NCBI RefSeq assembly: GCF_006715485.1 | Contig: NZ_VFNH01000002.1 | Coordinates: 248,001-312,000 of the forward strand | Length of the DNA: 64,000 nucleotides | From: Herbaspirillum sp. SJZ107 | GTDB lineage: Bacteria; Pseudomonadota; Gammaproteobacteria; Burkholderiales; Burkholderiaceae_D | Direction of reading: 5' to 3' | Part shown: in pieces, positions 1-9,685 of the stretch | Layout: every line of letters begins with the position of its first letter | How positions within the stretch are numbered: the first letter of the stretch is position 1 | Notes under the pieces: generated by a model | What the model was told of the DNA's origin: nothing | Database searches by the model: none | What the model saw: the letters and a program-made list of their open reading frames with translations, nothing else | Position numbers and translations under genes: made by a program

Positions 1-96
1 GGATCGCTGTGCATGTCGGCTCTTGAGGGCGCTAATCGCAAAGCCCGAAATGATAACAGAGCAAGATTGGCTATTGGAAATTATCAAGACCACAGC

Positions 97-124
97 AAAA
101 AAATGCCCGCATCGCTGCGGGCAT
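97..124 (-). terminator. Rho-independent terminator of the S9 peptidase gene
   Basis: A 9-bp stem (103-111 with 116-124) closes a TCGC loop. Seven A's at 97-103 on the plus strand become a T-tract after the hairpin on the minus strand. It sits about 30 bp beyond the peptidase stop codon, as expected for its terminator. Confidence 0.8.
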
Positions 125-154
125 GAGTCTTCAAGCAATACTAGCGTTCAAAAA

Positions 155-2236
155 TCATTGCTTCAGATAGTGATCGAGCCAGTCGATCACGGTGTGGTGC
201 CACAGCAGCGAGTTGGCCGGCTTGAGCACCCAGTGGTTTTCGTCCGGGAACACCAGCAGTTTGCTGTCGATGCCGCGGCGTTGCAGCGCCGTGAAGGTCG
301 ACAGGCCCTGGGCGGTCGGGATGCGGAAGTCGAGGTCGCCCTGCACGACCAGCATCGGCGTCTTCCACTTGTTCACGTGCAGGACCGGGTTGAAGCGTTC
401 GTGCTTTTCCGGGAAGGTGAAATAGGGACCGCCGTTTTCCCAGTCGGTGAACCATTGTTCCTCGGTCGCGTAGGCCATGCCGCGGGTATCGAACACGCCG
501 TCGTGGTTGACGATGCACTTGAAGCCATCGGACCAGTTGCCCTCGATCCAGTTCATCATGTAGCCGCCGTAGGAAGCGCCCAGCGCGCAGGCGCGCGAGC
601 GGTCCAGCCACGGATACTTGGCGACCGCCGCGGCCAGGCCCTTCTGCAGGTCTTCGAGCGGCTTGCCGCCCCAGTCGCCGCTGATGGCGTCGGTGAACTT
701 CTGGCCGTAGCCGGTCGAGCCGTGGAAGTCGATGAATACCGCGGCATAGCCGGCGCCGGCATAGGTCTGCGGATTCCAGCGGTAGCTCCAGCCGTTGCCG
801 AAGCTGCCCTGCGGACCGCCATGCACCAGGAAGGCGACCGGGTATTTTTTACCGGCTTCATAGTTCCACGGCTTCATCACGTAGCCATGGACGGTATCGC
901 CGTTCGCGCCCTTGAACGAGAACTGCTCGGCCTCGCCCCAGCGCACGTCGGCCAGGCGCTCGGTGTTCAGCGCGGTCAGCTGGGTTGGCTGGATAGCGGC
1001 GCCGAGCTTCATCGAAAACAATTGCGCACCGGCAGACAGGTTGGCCTGGGTGTAGGCGAGGGTGCCGCCGCGCAGGTCGAAGGCGCCGATTGAACCCTGG
1101 CCGGTCAGCGGCGTGACCTTGCCGCTGGCGGCGTCGATGCTGAACAGGCGGTGCTGGCCGATGTCTTCGGCGTCCACCACCAGCGACTTGCCGTCCTGCG
1201 CCCATTGCAGCGTGCCCGGCGATCGGTCCCAGTCGGCGGCCAGCTTGCGCTTTTTGCCGCTGGCGACGTCGAGCAGCATGATCTGGTAGCGGTCGGCTTC
1301 GAAGCCCGGGCGGGCCATCGCCAGCCAGGCCAGGGTGCGGCCGTCCGGCGCGAACACGCCCTTCGTGTCCCAGGCCGGATTGTCGGCGGTGAGGTTGCGC
1401 GGCGCCTGGCCGCCGGCGGCCGGCACCGTGTACAGGTCGAAGTTGGTCGACCAGGCTTCGGTCTTGCCGGCGATGCGCACCGAAAACACGACGTTCTTGC
1501 CGTCCGGGCTGAAGCGGAATTCCTCGCGGTCGCCAAACGGTTTCGAGGGCACGTCGCCGTCCAGCGAACCGGACAGGGAGACTGCCGTGGCGGCCGCGCC
1601 GGCCTTGCCGGATCGATCCAGCGGTACCGAGTACAGCACGGCGTTGCGGCCGTCGGCCCAGGTGTCCCAGTGGCGCACGAACAGGCGGTCGTACACTTTC
1701 CCGGTCGACTTGTCCTTCTCGCGTGCCTCCATGCGTGCCTTGGTGCAGGCCAGGTCGGCGCAATTGCGGAACACCGCCATGCTCAGCGCCAGGCGGTCGC
1801 CGCTGGGCGAGACGCGGAAGGCGTCGACGTCGAGCGGCAGGTCGGTCACCTTGGTGGCGGCGCCACCGTTGGCGCCGGCAGCAATGCGCCACACCTGCGA
1901 CGAACCGGAACGGCTCGACAGGAAATAGATCGCGTCGCCCGCAGCCGACCATTCCGGATCGGTGCTGCTGGCGGCATCTCCCGTCAGGCGCTGCGGCGCC
2001 GCGCCGGGCGTGCGCAGGTCGACCATGTACAAATCGGTGTGGCCCTTGTTCTTGGCGAGGTCGGTGCTGCGCACCGTGTAGACGACGCGCGCGCCGTCCG
2101 GCGACACGGCCGGGGCGCCGACGCGCTCCATCGCGACCAGGTCTTCGACCGTGAAGCCGCGCGGGGCGGCGCTGGCGGTGGCGGTGACTGCGGCGGCGAA
2201 GCTTGCCGCGGCCAGTGCTGGCAAATGGTATTTCAT
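155..2236 (-). CDS. S9 family prolyl oligopeptidase / acylaminoacyl-peptidase
   Basis: A 693-residue secreted serine peptidase. A signal peptide covers about residues 1-23 (cut near ASAA). An N-terminal beta-propeller region with WD40-like PD40 repeats (about 30-420) carries phrases such as SPDGARVVY and SPDGKNVVF. The C-terminal alpha/beta-hydrolase domain (about 440-693) has nucleophile Ser555 in GASYGGYM, an Asp in QGDLDFRIP and a His in DENHWV, so the triad is complete. Family members cleave short peptides or remove acylated N-terminal residues; the exact substrate cannot be read from sequence. The ATG at 2236 opens directly onto the signal peptide. It is followed by its own terminator and separated from the upstream chemoreceptor gene by that gene's terminator, so it is probably transcribed alone. 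Confidence 0.93.
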   Translation of the reverse strand: MKYHLPALAAASFAAAVTATASAAPRGFTVEDLVAMERVGAPAVSPDGARVVYTVRSTDLAKNKGHTDLYMVDLRTPGAAPQRLTGDAASSTDPEWSAAGDAIYFLSSRSGSSQVWRIAAGANGGAATKVTDLPLDVDAFRVSPSGDRLALSMAVFRNCADLACTKARMEAREKDKSTGKVYDRLFVRHWDTWADGRNAVLYSVPLDRSGKAGAAATAVSLSGSLDGDVPSKPFGDREEFRFSPDGKNVVFSVRIAGKTEAWSTNFDLYTVPAAGGQAPRNLTADNPAWDTKGVFAPDGRTLAWLAMARPGFEADRYQIMLLDVASGKKRKLAADWDRSPGTLQWAQDGKSLVVDAEDIGQHRLFSIDAASGKVTPLTGQGSIGAFDLRGGTLAYTQANLSAGAQLFSMKLGAAIQPTQLTALNTERLADVRWGEAEQFSFKGANGDTVHGYVMKPWNYEAGKKYPVAFLVHGGPQGSFGNGWSYRWNPQTYAGAGYAAVFIDFHGSTGYGQKFTDAISGDWGGKPLEDLQKGLAAAVAKYPWLDRSRACALGASYGGYMMNWIEGNWSDGFKCIVNHDGVFDTRGMAYATEEQWFTDWENGGPYFTFPEKHERFNPVLHVNKWKTPMLVVQGDLDFRIPTAQGLSTFTALQRRGIDSKLLVFPDENHWVLKPANSLLWHHTVIDWLDHYLKQ

Positions 2237-2310
2237 GCCTGCTTCATCCTATCTGCTGATGTGGAAAGGCAGCAATTTACCACGCAGAAAGGGGAGAAGG
2301 GCAAGCCGGA

Positions 2311-2341
2311 AAAAGAACAGGCGCGCCGCAAGGGCGCGCCT
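2311..2341 (-). terminator. Rho-independent terminator after the chemoreceptor gene
   Basis: A 9-bp GC-only stem (2319-2327 with 2333-2341) has a 5-nt loop, followed on the minus strand by GTTCTTTTT. It lies about 25 bp past the chemoreceptor stop codon. Confidence 0.75.
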
Positions 2342-2364
2342 GGTGTCGTGAGACGGGACGGGAA

Positions 2365-4122
2365 TCAGAACTCTTCCCAATCGCCTTCGCCGGCCGGGAC
2401 GGCGGCTTTCGCCGGCTTCGGTACGGCGCGGGCGGTGGCGGGCACCGCCTTCGGCTTGTCCAGCGCCGGCCGGCGCGGCGCCGCGGGCGCCGGCTTGGCC
2501 ACCGCGACCGCGGCCTTCGCAGGCACTGCCGGCGCCGCCACCGGTTCCACCCGGCCTTGCACGCCGTCGATGCGGAACACGCTGACCAGCTCGGCCAGCT
2601 TGCCGGCCTGTTCCTGCAGCGCCTCGGAAGCGGCCGCCGCTTCCTCGACCAGGCTGGCGTTCTGCTGGGTGACGTTGTCCATCTGGCTGATCGCCTGGTT
2701 GATCTGCTCGATGCCGGCGGTCTGTTCCTGGCTGGCGGCAGTGATCTCGGACATGATGTCGGCCACGCGCTGGATGCTGCCGACCACTTCGTGCATGGTG
2801 CTGCCGGCCTGGTCGACCAGCTTGCTGCCGCTTTCGACCTTGTCGACCGAATCGTCGATCAGCGCCTTGATTTCCTTGGCGGCCGCCGCCGAACGCTGGG
2901 CCAGCGTGCGCACTTCGCCGGCGACGACCGCGAAACCGCGGCCCTGCTCGCCAGCGCGCGCCGCTTCCACGGCGGCATTCAGCGCCAGGATATTGGTCTG
3001 GAAAGCGATGCCGTCGATCACCGAGATGATCTCGACCACCTTCGAGGATGAGGTCTTGATCGACCCCATGGTCTCGACCACCTGCGCCACCACCTCGCCG
3101 CCCTTGCCGGCGACCGACGAGGCGGTCATGGCCAGCGCATTCGCCTGGCGGGCATTGTCGGCGTTCTGCTTCACGGTCGAGGTCAGTTCTTCCATCGAGG
3201 ACGCGGTTTCTTCCAGCGAGCTGGCCTGTTCCTCGGTGCGCGAGGACAGGTCGAGGTTGCCGGACGCGATCTGGCTCGACGCCGAACCGATCGCATCGGT
3301 ACCGCCGCGCACCTGGCTGACGATGGTGGCCAGCCGGTCGCGCATGGTCTGCATCGCGAACAGCAGGCTGCCGGTGTCGCCGCTGCGCAGGTCGACCGGT
3401 GTCGAGAGATCGCCGGCGGCGATGCGGCTGGCCACTTCCGCGGCGTAGGCCGGTTCGCCGCCCAGCTGGCGCGTCAGGCTGCGGGTGATCAGCACGCCGA
3501 GGGCGACGCCGGCGCCGAGCGAGAGCAGCACCAGCACCAGCATCGTGCTGCGGCCGCGTACATAGGCTTCCTTGTTTTCCTGGTTCGCCTGGCTTGCCAG
3601 TTCTTCCTTGGCCTTGGTCAGCTCGTCCATCTTGTTGTCGATGGCGGTGGAGCGCGGCATGAAGGTGCCGAACATGTAGCCGACGGAATCGCGCTGTTCC
3701 TGCAGCGGTTCGGCCCTGGTCTTCTTGATCTGTTCGTCGATCACGCTGTCATAGTTGCGCAGTTCGTTGTCGACCTGGGCGAACAGGCGCTTGCCGTCTT
3801 CGGTCGTGAACAGCGGACGGGCCTTGTCGAGGTTGTCCAGCACGGCCTTCTTGAATACCGCAACGTTCGCCAGCGACGTATCGCGGCGCTCCTGGGTGGC
3901 GGCCAGCATACCGCCGCGCACGGCACGATTGATGTAGACCAGGTTGATGTTTGCTTCTTTCACGTACGACAGACCGAGCAGCTCGTCCTGATACAAGCGG
4001 CGGGCACGGTCATTCATCTGGTCCATGTTATGGATCCCGATGCCGGCGACGATGGCGCCCAGCAGGGCGACGCCGAGGAAACACAGGATCAGTCGTGTAC
4101 CAACCTTCAGGTTGCGGAACAT
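2365..4122 (-). CDS. Methyl-accepting chemotaxis protein with C-terminal tether
   Basis: A Tsr/Tar-type transmembrane chemoreceptor of 585 residues. It has an N-terminal membrane helix (about 8-30), a helical periplasmic domain (about 30-185) like the four-helix-bundle 4HB_MCP class, a second membrane helix (about 190-215), a HAMP segment, and a long coiled-coil signalling domain. The hairpin tip contains the conserved [18 protein letters not shown] stretch that contacts CheA and CheW. A Pro/Ala-rich linker leads to a final DWEEF, resembling the NWETF pentapeptide that binds CheR in enteric receptors. The ATG at 4122 is preferred because GGAG lies 9 nt upstream; the longer frame would begin with a TTG at 4137. 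The ligand is unknown, and no che genes are in the window. Confidence 0.94.
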   Translation of the reverse strand: MFRNLKVGTRLILCFLGVALLGAIVAGIGIHNMDQMNDRARRLYQDELLGLSYVKEANINLVYINRAVRGGMLAATQERRDTSLANVAVFKKAVLDNLDKARPLFTTEDGKRLFAQVDNELRNYDSVIDEQIKKTRAEPLQEQRDSVGYMFGTFMPRSTAIDNKMDELTKAKEELASQANQENKEAYVRGRSTMLVLVLLSLGAGVALGVLITRSLTRQLGGEPAYAAEVASRIAAGDLSTPVDLRSGDTGSLLFAMQTMRDRLATIVSQVRGGTDAIGSASSQIASGNLDLSSRTEEQASSLEETASSMEELTSTVKQNADNARQANALAMTASSVAGKGGEVVAQVVETMGSIKTSSSKVVEIISVIDGIAFQTNILALNAAVEAARAGEQGRGFAVVAGEVRTLAQRSAAAAKEIKALIDDSVDKVESGSKLVDQAGSTMHEVVGSIQRVADIMSEITAASQEQTAGIEQINQAISQMDNVTQQNASLVEEAAAASEALQEQAGKLAELVSVFRIDGVQGRVEPVAAPAVPAKAAVAVAKPAPAAPRRPALDKPKAVPATARAVPKPAKAAVPAGEGDWEEF

Positions 4123-4275
4123 GGGTGCATTCTCCAAGCAGGGTATTGAACTGGACGGGCGCAGCGAAAGCTCGGCTGCCGTCCGTCGTCAGTATTGTTG
4201 ATTCCGTTGAATATTAATTGATGTAGGGAAATATTCTAAGATGCACGGGGACCGGATGAAGGAAAGCGACGGATT

Positions 4276-4304
4276 TTTACAACAATTTACTTCTTAATTG
4301 TCAA
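4276..4304 (-). promoter_or_regulatory. Sigma70-type promoter candidate for the chemoreceptor gene
   Basis: On the minus strand a perfect TTGACA (4299-4304) and TGTAAA (4276-4281, four of six consensus bases) are separated by 17 bp. This predicts a leader of about 145 nt. No sigma28-like motif typical of chemotaxis genes was found here. Confidence 0.5.
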
Positions 4305-4329
4305 AAAGTATTTAACAGGCAAATAAGTG

Positions 4330-4884
4330 TCAGAGCGCAAGGCTGAGCCATACTGCGACCAGCCGTCGTTGCCGGTCGTAGCGCAGGCGCATGAAGCCGT
4401 TCAGGACCGGGTCGCGGTACTCCACGACGCGCGCATTGCTTTCGCGGGTCTCGTGCGGCGTTTTCCAGTCGATGGCCATGCCGCTTTCGTTCGCATTGTC
4501 ACGGAAGACAGCCTCGACGTCATCGGCGTGTGCCAGGCCGTGCGGATTGATGTATTCCACGATCAAGGTTTCTGGCTGCAGCCACGCATACTTCAGGCGC
4601 GACTGGTCGGCCCAGGCGAATTCGAGCCAGCGCGCGTTGTCGCCTGCAGGTCCGGTAACGCTGCCGGTACAGCGTACGGGGTCACCTTGGCGAGCCGTCA
4701 ACGCGCGAAGCAGGCCATCGTTTGCACGTATATCTCTCTCCAGCTTGGCAAGCTGGAGCGGCGAGCTGCCTGGCGCAGGCGTGCAACGCGGGGCCTTGTC
4801 CATGGCCGCATTCGCTGGAAAGGTGGCAAACGGCCCCAGAAGGAGGCAAGCAATCGCCAGCCAACCGCGGATCGATGAAGGCAT
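4330..4884 (-). CDS. Hypothetical secreted protein
   Basis: A 184-residue protein with a signal peptide (about 1-26, hydrophobic core after SSIRGW, likely cut at ANAA). The mature part is hydrophilic with two cysteines (in PRCTP and PVRCT) and no motif I recognise. The ATG at 4884 is chosen because AGGAG sits 5 nt upstream and the signal peptide begins there; a longer frame starting at 4944 has no such support. It is probably periplasmic or secreted. It lies upstream of the chemoreceptor in the same direction, but a promoter candidate lies between them, so co-transcription is not implied. Confidence 0.7.
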   Translation of the reverse strand: MPSSIRGWLAIACLLLGPFATFPANAAMDKAPRCTPAPGSSPLQLAKLERDIRANDGLLRALTARQGDPVRCTGSVTGPAGDNARWLEFAWADQSRLKYAWLQPETLIVEYINPHGLAHADDVEAVFRDNANESGMAIDWKTPHETRESNARVVEYRDPVLNGFMRLRYDRQRRLVAVWLSLAL

Positions 4885-5031
4885 GGCGGCTCCTGTCGAG
4901 TTGAATTTGGCTATCCTACAACACAAAACTGCGCGTGAAATCAAACCAAGCGCCTACTCGGGCGTACACTGGGATGGTGCGCTGCACAAATCCGTTGTTT
5001 CATTCGATCGCTGACCTTGAAGGAGCACGAC

Positions 5032-5373
5032 ATGATGATGCTGACGACAAACATGAGCCCGGCCATGGCCTTTACGCCCTCCATGCCCGCGCCCCTCTTC
5101 GACGCCTGGAGCGGCGCCGCCAACGTCTACCGCGACGCCATGCAGGCCAGCGCCCAGCAATGGGTGCTCAGCTCGGCCAACATCATCCAGGAACACACGC
5201 TGCGCGCGATCATCAACGCCTCGCAGTCGTGTGCCGACGCGCTGGCGAAGAATGCGATGACGATGCAGCAGAAATCGATGGAACGCCTGATGGACGCGAA
5301 CCAGAAGGCGGCCGGCCTGATGGGGCAGGCGATCACCGACATGTGGATGGGGAGCAAGCGCAGCACGCGCTGA
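5032..5373 (+). CDS. Small helical protein, possibly phasin-like
   Basis: A 113-residue protein with no signal peptide. After a Met/Pro-rich start it is predicted to be almost entirely amphipathic helix (from about residue 25), rich in Ala, Gln and Met. The composition and length recall phasins and related granule-surface proteins of polyhydroxyalkanoate-storing betaproteobacteria, but no diagnostic motif was seen, so the assignment is tentative. It stands alone between a divergent hypothetical gene and the FAH-family gene, with a strong Shine-Dalgarno sequence. No polyhydroxyalkanoate synthesis genes are in the window. Confidence 0.6.
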   Translation: MMMLTTNMSPAMAFTPSMPAPLFDAWSGAANVYRDAMQASAQQWVLSSANIIQEHTLRAIINASQSCADALAKNAMTMQQKSMERLMDANQKAAGLMGQAITDMWMGSKRSTR

Positions 5374-5388
5374 AGGTCGGGATGTACC
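5032..5388 (+). promoter_or_regulatory. Ribosome-binding site and start choice for the phasin-like gene
   Basis: AAGGAG at 5020-5025 lies 6 nt before the ATG at 5032. This decides against the in-frame TTG at 5017 that would add five residues. The entry marks the start region; the coding region itself is the next entry. Confidence 0.45.
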
Positions 5389-5508
5389 GACGCCACGGGT
5401 GCGCCCGCTGGCGTCTTAATTTTTTTGTAACGGCCCGCTCTGCCAGGAATCCCGGTCGCTAGAATGGTCATGCATGTGCTTTTATCATAATAGCCAGGAG
5501 ACCAAGTC

Positions 5509-6594
5509 GTGGATAGCCATCGCCGTAACCTGTTGAAAGCCAGCGCCGCCTCTGCCGTAGGCGGCCTTCTCGCCACCGCCCAGCCGGCGGCACAAGCCCA
5601 GTCTTCTTCGCCTTCCTCCGCATCCAAGCTCGCCGTGCCGCCCTTGTCCGGCAAGATCGGCATGCGCCTCGCTACCTGCACCCTGCCATCCGGCGGCGCC
5701 CCGATCGTGGTCGCCGTGCTCGACAACGGCAAGATGATCGACCTGCAGGCGGAAGCGCGCCGCCAGAAGCGGGCGCTGCCGTTCGATGCGGCGTCGATGC
5801 TGGCGCTGATCAAGAGCGGCAACGCCGGCCTCGAGCAGGTGCGCGCGGTGGTGGACGCCGCGATGAAAACACCGTCCTCGCTGCTGCCGGTCGAGGGCGC
5901 CCGTTTCATGTCGCCGATTCCACGCCCCGACCGCAACATCTACTGCGTCGGCTGGAATTACCTCGACCACTTCGAAGAAGGCAAGGCGGCCCGCTTCGAC
6001 AAGTCGGCGGAAAAGCTCCCGGAGCACCCGGTGTTCTTCACCAAGGGCACGCACACGATGAACGGGCCGTTCGACCCGATCCCGCACGACCCCGGCTATT
6101 CGAATACCACCGACTGGGAAGCGGAGCTGGCCGTGATCATCGGCCAGACCGGCCGCAATATCAGCGAAGCGCAGGCGATGGATTACGTGTTCGGCTATGC
6201 GCCCTACAACGACACCACGGTGCGCGAGGCGCAGCAGAAGCTGCATGGCGGACAGTGGTTCAAGGGGAAGAGCCTGGATGGGCACGGGCCGATGGGGCCC
6301 TGGATCGTGACGTCAGCCGGGGTGAAACTCGACGATATCCGTGTGATCTGCCGCATCAACGGGGTCGAGAAACAGAATGCGAGCTACAAGCAGATGTATT
6401 TCAAGATTCCGCGGATTATTGCGGAGTTGTCGCGCGGGTTGACGCTGGAAGCGGGGGACATCATTGCGACCGGGACGCCGTCGGGCGTCGGGTTTGCGCG
6501 CAAGCCGCCGGAGTTCCTGAAGCATGGGGATGTGATCGAGACCGAGATCACCGGGGTGGGAATCATGCGGAACACGATCCGCTCCGAAAGTTGA
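5509..6594 (+). CDS. Fumarylacetoacetate hydrolase family protein with Tat signal
   Basis: A 361-residue protein. Residues 1-30 form a twin-arginine signal: a polar start with HRRNLLKAS, an Ala/Gly-rich core, then AQA. The FAH-fold domain (about 120-361) is complete: YCVGWNY, the metal-binding acidic cluster in DWEAELAV, KGKSLDGHGPMGP, and the closing IIATGTPSGVG. Family enzymes are Mg/Mn-dependent hydrolases, hydratases or decarboxylases of 2-oxo or diketo acids and normally act in the cytoplasm. A Tat-exported copy would fold with its metal before export and act in the periplasm. The start is a GTG at 5509 with AGGAG 8 nt upstream. Substrate unknown; it faces moaC convergently. Confidence 0.88.
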   Translation: MDSHRRNLLKASAASAVGGLLATAQPAAQAQSSSPSSASKLAVPPLSGKIGMRLATCTLPSGGAPIVVAVLDNGKMIDLQAEARRQKRALPFDAASMLALIKSGNAGLEQVRAVVDAAMKTPSSLLPVEGARFMSPIPRPDRNIYCVGWNYLDHFEEGKAARFDKSAEKLPEHPVFFTKGTHTMNGPFDPIPHDPGYSNTTDWEAELAVIIGQTGRNISEAQAMDYVFGYAPYNDTTVREAQQKLHGGQWFKGKSLDGHGPMGPWIVTSAGVKLDDIRVICRINGVEKQNASYKQMYFKIPRIIAELSRGLTLEAGDIIATGTPSGVGFARKPPEFLKHGDVIETEITGVGIMRNTIRSES

Positions 6595-6612
6595 TGTCGG
6601 TTTGACAGCGAC

Positions 6613-6638
6613 CGCCGCCGCAACCCATGGCGGCGGCG
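6613..6638. terminator. GC-rich hairpin between convergent genes
   Basis: CGCCGCCG (6613-6620) pairs with CGGCGGCG (6631-6638) around a 10-nt loop. It lies between the stops of the FAH-family gene (+) and moaC (-). There is no T-tract on either side, so it may be only a weak or assisted terminator. Confidence 0.4.
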
Positions 6639-6660
6639 CTATCACTGTACAAAAACGACG

Positions 6661-7152
6661 TTATACCTCGGCGGTCCAATCCCCGCTCTTGCCGCCGTGC
6701 TTTTCCAGCACCCGCACATTGGTCATCACCATCCCGCGATCCGCCGCCTTGCACATGTCATAAATAGTCAGCAAGCCCACCTGCACGGCAGTCAAAGCCT
6801 CCATCTCCACCCCAGTCTTGCCGACGGTCTCCACCTGCGCCCGGCAGTGAACGGCATTCGCCGCAGCATCCACCTCGAAATCCACCGCCACCCGGGTGAT
6901 CGCCAGTGGATGGCACAAGGGCACCAGGTCGCTGGTCCGCTTCGCCCCCATGATCGCCGCGATGCGCGCGATGCCGAGCACGTCGCCCTTCTTGGCCGTG
7001 CCCGAGGTCACCAGCGCCAGGGTTTCCGGCTTCATGCGGATGGTGCCGGCGGCGACGGCGATGCGGTGGGTTTCGTTCTTGGCGCCGACGTCGACCATGT
7101 GGGCCTGGCCGGTGGCGTCGAAGTGGGTGAGGGGGGAGGTGGAATCGGTCAT
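6661..7152 (-). CDS. moaC: Cyclic pyranopterin monophosphate synthase MoaC
   Basis: A 163-residue cytoplasmic enzyme of molybdenum cofactor biosynthesis. It converts the 3',8-cyclo-GTP product of MoaA into cyclic pyranopterin monophosphate. Family signatures are [10 protein letters not shown] near the N-terminus, the LCHPLAITR motif, and the catalytic segment around [26 protein letters not shown]. The length is typical (about 160). The start at 7152 gives the canonical MTDS...LTHFD N-terminus; the frame remains open upstream but without MoaC sequence. It stands alone here, and no other moa or moe genes are in the window. Confidence 0.95.
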   Translation of the reverse strand: MTDSTSPLTHFDATGQAHMVDVGAKNETHRIAVAAGTIRMKPETLALVTSGTAKKGDVLGIARIAAIMGAKRTSDLVPLCHPLAITRVAVDFEVDAAANAVHCRAQVETVGKTGVEMEALTAVQVGLLTIYDMCKAADRGMVMTNVRVLEKHGGKSGDWTAEV

Positions 7153-7256
7153 CGTGGTTGCAGCTGTCTGGATGCGGTAACAAAGTAGGGGCTCGGCCGT
7201 ACAGGGGCCGAAGATGGCGGTATCATAGCATCGTGAAACCGAACCCGAATCCAGCC

Positions 7257-9044
7257 ATGTTGCCGCTTTCATCACGGCACCGGCAGCGCAGCGCAGGTGC
7301 GTGGCGGCGTCTCCTGACCGCCGCCAGCCTGTGCACGGCCGGCGCCCTAGCCATTGCCTCCGCCTCGGCGGCGCCCACCACACCGGTGCTGCGCGCCAAC
7401 GATTCCATCGGCCTGCCGACGCTGGGCGATAGCGCGCGCGCGGACCTGTCGCCGGTGCTCGAACGGCGCCTGGGCGAGGAGATCATGAACGACATCCGGC
7501 GCGACCGCGATTACCTGGATGACGATCCGATCCTCGAGTTCCTGAACAATTTCGGCATGAACCTGGTGCTGACGGCGCCCGGGACGCGCGGCGAGACGAA
7601 TGCCGATTTCTTCTTCTTTGCCGTGCGCGATCCGATGATCAATGCGTTCGCGCTGCCCGGCGGGTTCATCGCCGTGCATTCGCAATTGCTGATCGTGGCG
7701 CAGAACGAGTCCGAGCTGGCCTCGGTACTGTCGCACGAGATCGGGCACGTATCGCAGCGTCACATCGCGCGCATGCTGGGGCAGCAGAAGCAGGATGCGC
7801 TGCTGCCGCTGGCGGCGCTGATCCTGGCGGCGCTGGTCGGCAAGGCCGGCGGCGGGGCCGACGCCGCCATGGGCGTCATGATGGGCGGGCAGGGCCTGGC
7901 CATCCAGCGCCAGCTGAACTTCAGCCGCGATGCCGAACGCGAGGCCGACCGCGTCGGCTTCCAGACCATGCGCGCGGCCGGCTACGACACCTCGGGCATG
8001 GTGGCATTCTTCAAGCGCCTGCAGGGCACAACGCGGCTGTACGGCGAGGCCCCGGCCTGGCTGAGCAGCCACCCGCTGACCGGCGAGCGCATCGCCGATA
8101 TCCAGTCGCGCATCCGCGAGGCGCCGAAGCCGGGCCACCTCCGTCCGGACAGCATCGACTTCCACCTGGTGCGGGCGCGGGCGCGCGTGCTGCAGGACGA
8201 GAGCCAGAGCGGACGCGACGAGGCGCGCAGCACCTTCGAGGCCCAGATGGCCGAGCAGAACACCCAGCACCAGACCGCCGGCATGTACGGCATGGCCTTC
8301 CTGGCACTGAAGCAGGGCGACCTGAAGGCCGCCCAGAACTGGCTCGACAAGGCAAAGGGGTCGATGCGTCCGCGTCCCGGTGTCCTGTCGGTCGAGCGTC
8401 CCGGCTCCGACGGTTCGGCGATGTTCACCGGGCTCGACATCGAGATCAAGATGGCGCCGGGCCAGCCGCCCGAGATGCTGGCCGAGGCGATGCGCGAGGC
8501 CGAGCAGGCGCACCAGAAGTTCCCGCTGTCGCGCGCGCTGGCGCGCCAGTATGCCGAGACCATGATTGCGGCCGGCAAGCTGGACCAGGCGGCGCAATTC
8601 CTGCGCGACCAGGTGCGCGAGTACCGCGAGGAACCCAAGCTGTACAACCAGCTCGCCAAGACCTATGCGGCGCAGGGCAAGATCGCGCTGCAGCACATGG
8701 CGCTGGCCGAATCGTATGTGCTGACCGGTGCGACGCCGGCCGCCGTCGACCAGCTGAACATGGCGCGCAAGGCCAAGGACGTGTCCTTCTACGACCAGGC
8801 CGTGATCGACGCGCGCGAACGCGAGCTGCAGCAGAAGCAGAAGGACGAGAAGCAGGAAAAGAAAGACCGCGGCGAAGGCTTTGCCGCCGACGGCAGCGCC
8901 CGCGACAAGCTGGACGCCGGCCCGCGCCTCAAGATCGAAACCAGCAATGGTGACGGCAAGGGCAACGGACTGGGCGATTCGGGTTTCCCGAGCCGCAAGG
9001 AGCCGATGCGGCTCGGCGATCCCTTATGGTTTCAAAAGAAGTGA
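7257..9044 (+). CDS. M48 family metalloprotease with TPR repeats, BepA-like
   Basis: A 595-residue periplasmic zinc protease. A signal peptide (about 1-38) ends in ASASAAP. The Zn-binding HEIGH motif is at residues 160-164, followed by a hydrophobic stretch and the downstream acidic ligand region READRVGF. The C-terminal half has tetratricopeptide-like helices (about 300-510), then a highly charged Lys/Glu/Asp tail. This is the BepA/YfgC architecture, in which a protease-chaperone helps assemble outer-membrane beta-barrels such as LptD and degrades misfolded ones. It is about 100 residues longer than E. coli BepA, mostly from the tail. The ATG at 7257 is preferred; an in-frame GTG at 7233 is possible. 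Confidence 0.9.
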   Translation: MLPLSSRHRQRSAGAWRRLLTAASLCTAGALAIASASAAPTTPVLRANDSIGLPTLGDSARADLSPVLERRLGEEIMNDIRRDRDYLDDDPILEFLNNFGMNLVLTAPGTRGETNADFFFFAVRDPMINAFALPGGFIAVHSQLLIVAQNESELASVLSHEIGHVSQRHIARMLGQQKQDALLPLAALILAALVGKAGGGADAAMGVMMGGQGLAIQRQLNFSRDAEREADRVGFQTMRAAGYDTSGMVAFFKRLQGTTRLYGEAPAWLSSHPLTGERIADIQSRIREAPKPGHLRPDSIDFHLVRARARVLQDESQSGRDEARSTFEAQMAEQNTQHQTAGMYGMAFLALKQGDLKAAQNWLDKAKGSMRPRPGVLSVERPGSDGSAMFTGLDIEIKMAPGQPPEMLAEAMREAEQAHQKFPLSRALARQYAETMIAAGKLDQAAQFLRDQVREYREEPKLYNQLAKTYAAQGKIALQHMALAESYVLTGATPAAVDQLNMARKAKDVSFYDQAVIDARERELQQKQKDEKQEKKDRGEGFAADGSARDKLDAGPRLKIETSNGDGKGNGLGDSGFPSRKEPMRLGDPLWFQKK

Positions 9045-9076
9045 AATAAAATGTCGATGAGGCTGCCGCTGTGAAA

Positions 9077-9685
9077 TTATTTCGCAGTGGCGCCCGTCAG
9101 CTTGTCGGGGCGCTGCACGTAGCCGAAACGCTGCGCTGCTTCCTGCGCCGCCAGCCGCGCGACCGCCACGTCGCGATCCTGCCAGCGCAGCGCCAGCTTG
9201 CCCTCCGCGCCTTCCAGCCAGCCCAGCAGGGCATCGTCCGCCACCGGGCGGCCATCCAGCGTCATCATTTGCAGCATCTGCGCCACATCGCGGTCGTCGA
9301 GCTGTGCCAGCACGTCGCCGGCCTGCACGACGATGGCGCCGGCGTCGGTCATGAAAGCCTGGTCGATCGCGCCGATGGCTTGCCCGGTCTGCAGCACCAA
9401 GCCCTGCTGCGGGTCGGTGCGCGCAATGAAAGGCGTCGCTTCGAGGTTCACGTAGACGCGCTGCGGTCCGTTCTGGAAATACCAGCAGCCGCGCTCGTCG
9501 GACAGGTAGTTGCGGTTGATGAAGCCGACCAGCGCGCTGTTGGTCAGCTTGTCGCCCGGCGCGTCGGCACGCTGGGCGGCCTCGTCGCGCATGCGCCAGG
9601 TGCCGCGGGCATCGAGTGCCAGCCAGCCATAGCAGTGGGGCACGTTTGGCCATTTGGCCATCGCTTGCAGAACAATGTCATCCAT
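9077..9685 (-). CDS. Conserved hypothetical protein, overlapping the YheT-like gene
   Basis: A 202-residue protein that looks soluble, with no signal peptide or membrane segment. Notable segments are PHCYGWLALDARG, INRNYLSDERGCWYFQNGPQ and LQMMTLDGRPV. I do not recognise an enzymatic motif; it resembles conserved proteins of unknown function found next to YheT-type hydrolases in Burkholderiales. Its ATG at 9685 overlaps the end of the hydrolase gene by 8 bp, so the two are translationally coupled and probably co-regulated. Role unknown. Confidence 0.75.
   Translation of the reverse strand: MDDIVLQAMAKWPNVPHCYGWLALDARGTWRMRDEAAQRADAPGDKLTNSALVGFINRNYLSDERGCWYFQNGPQRVYVNLEATPFIARTDPQQGLVLQTGQAIGAIDQAFMTDAGAIVVQAGDVLAQLDDRDVAQMLQMMTLDGRPVADDALLGWLEGAEGKLALRWQDRDVAVARLAAQEAAQRFGYVQRPDKLTGATAK

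Noticed and set aside
1151..3448. A 765-codon plus-strand open frame spanning two genes
   Set aside because: Antisense to both the S9 peptidase and chemoreceptor genes and crossing their terminator; composition is typical of shadow frames.
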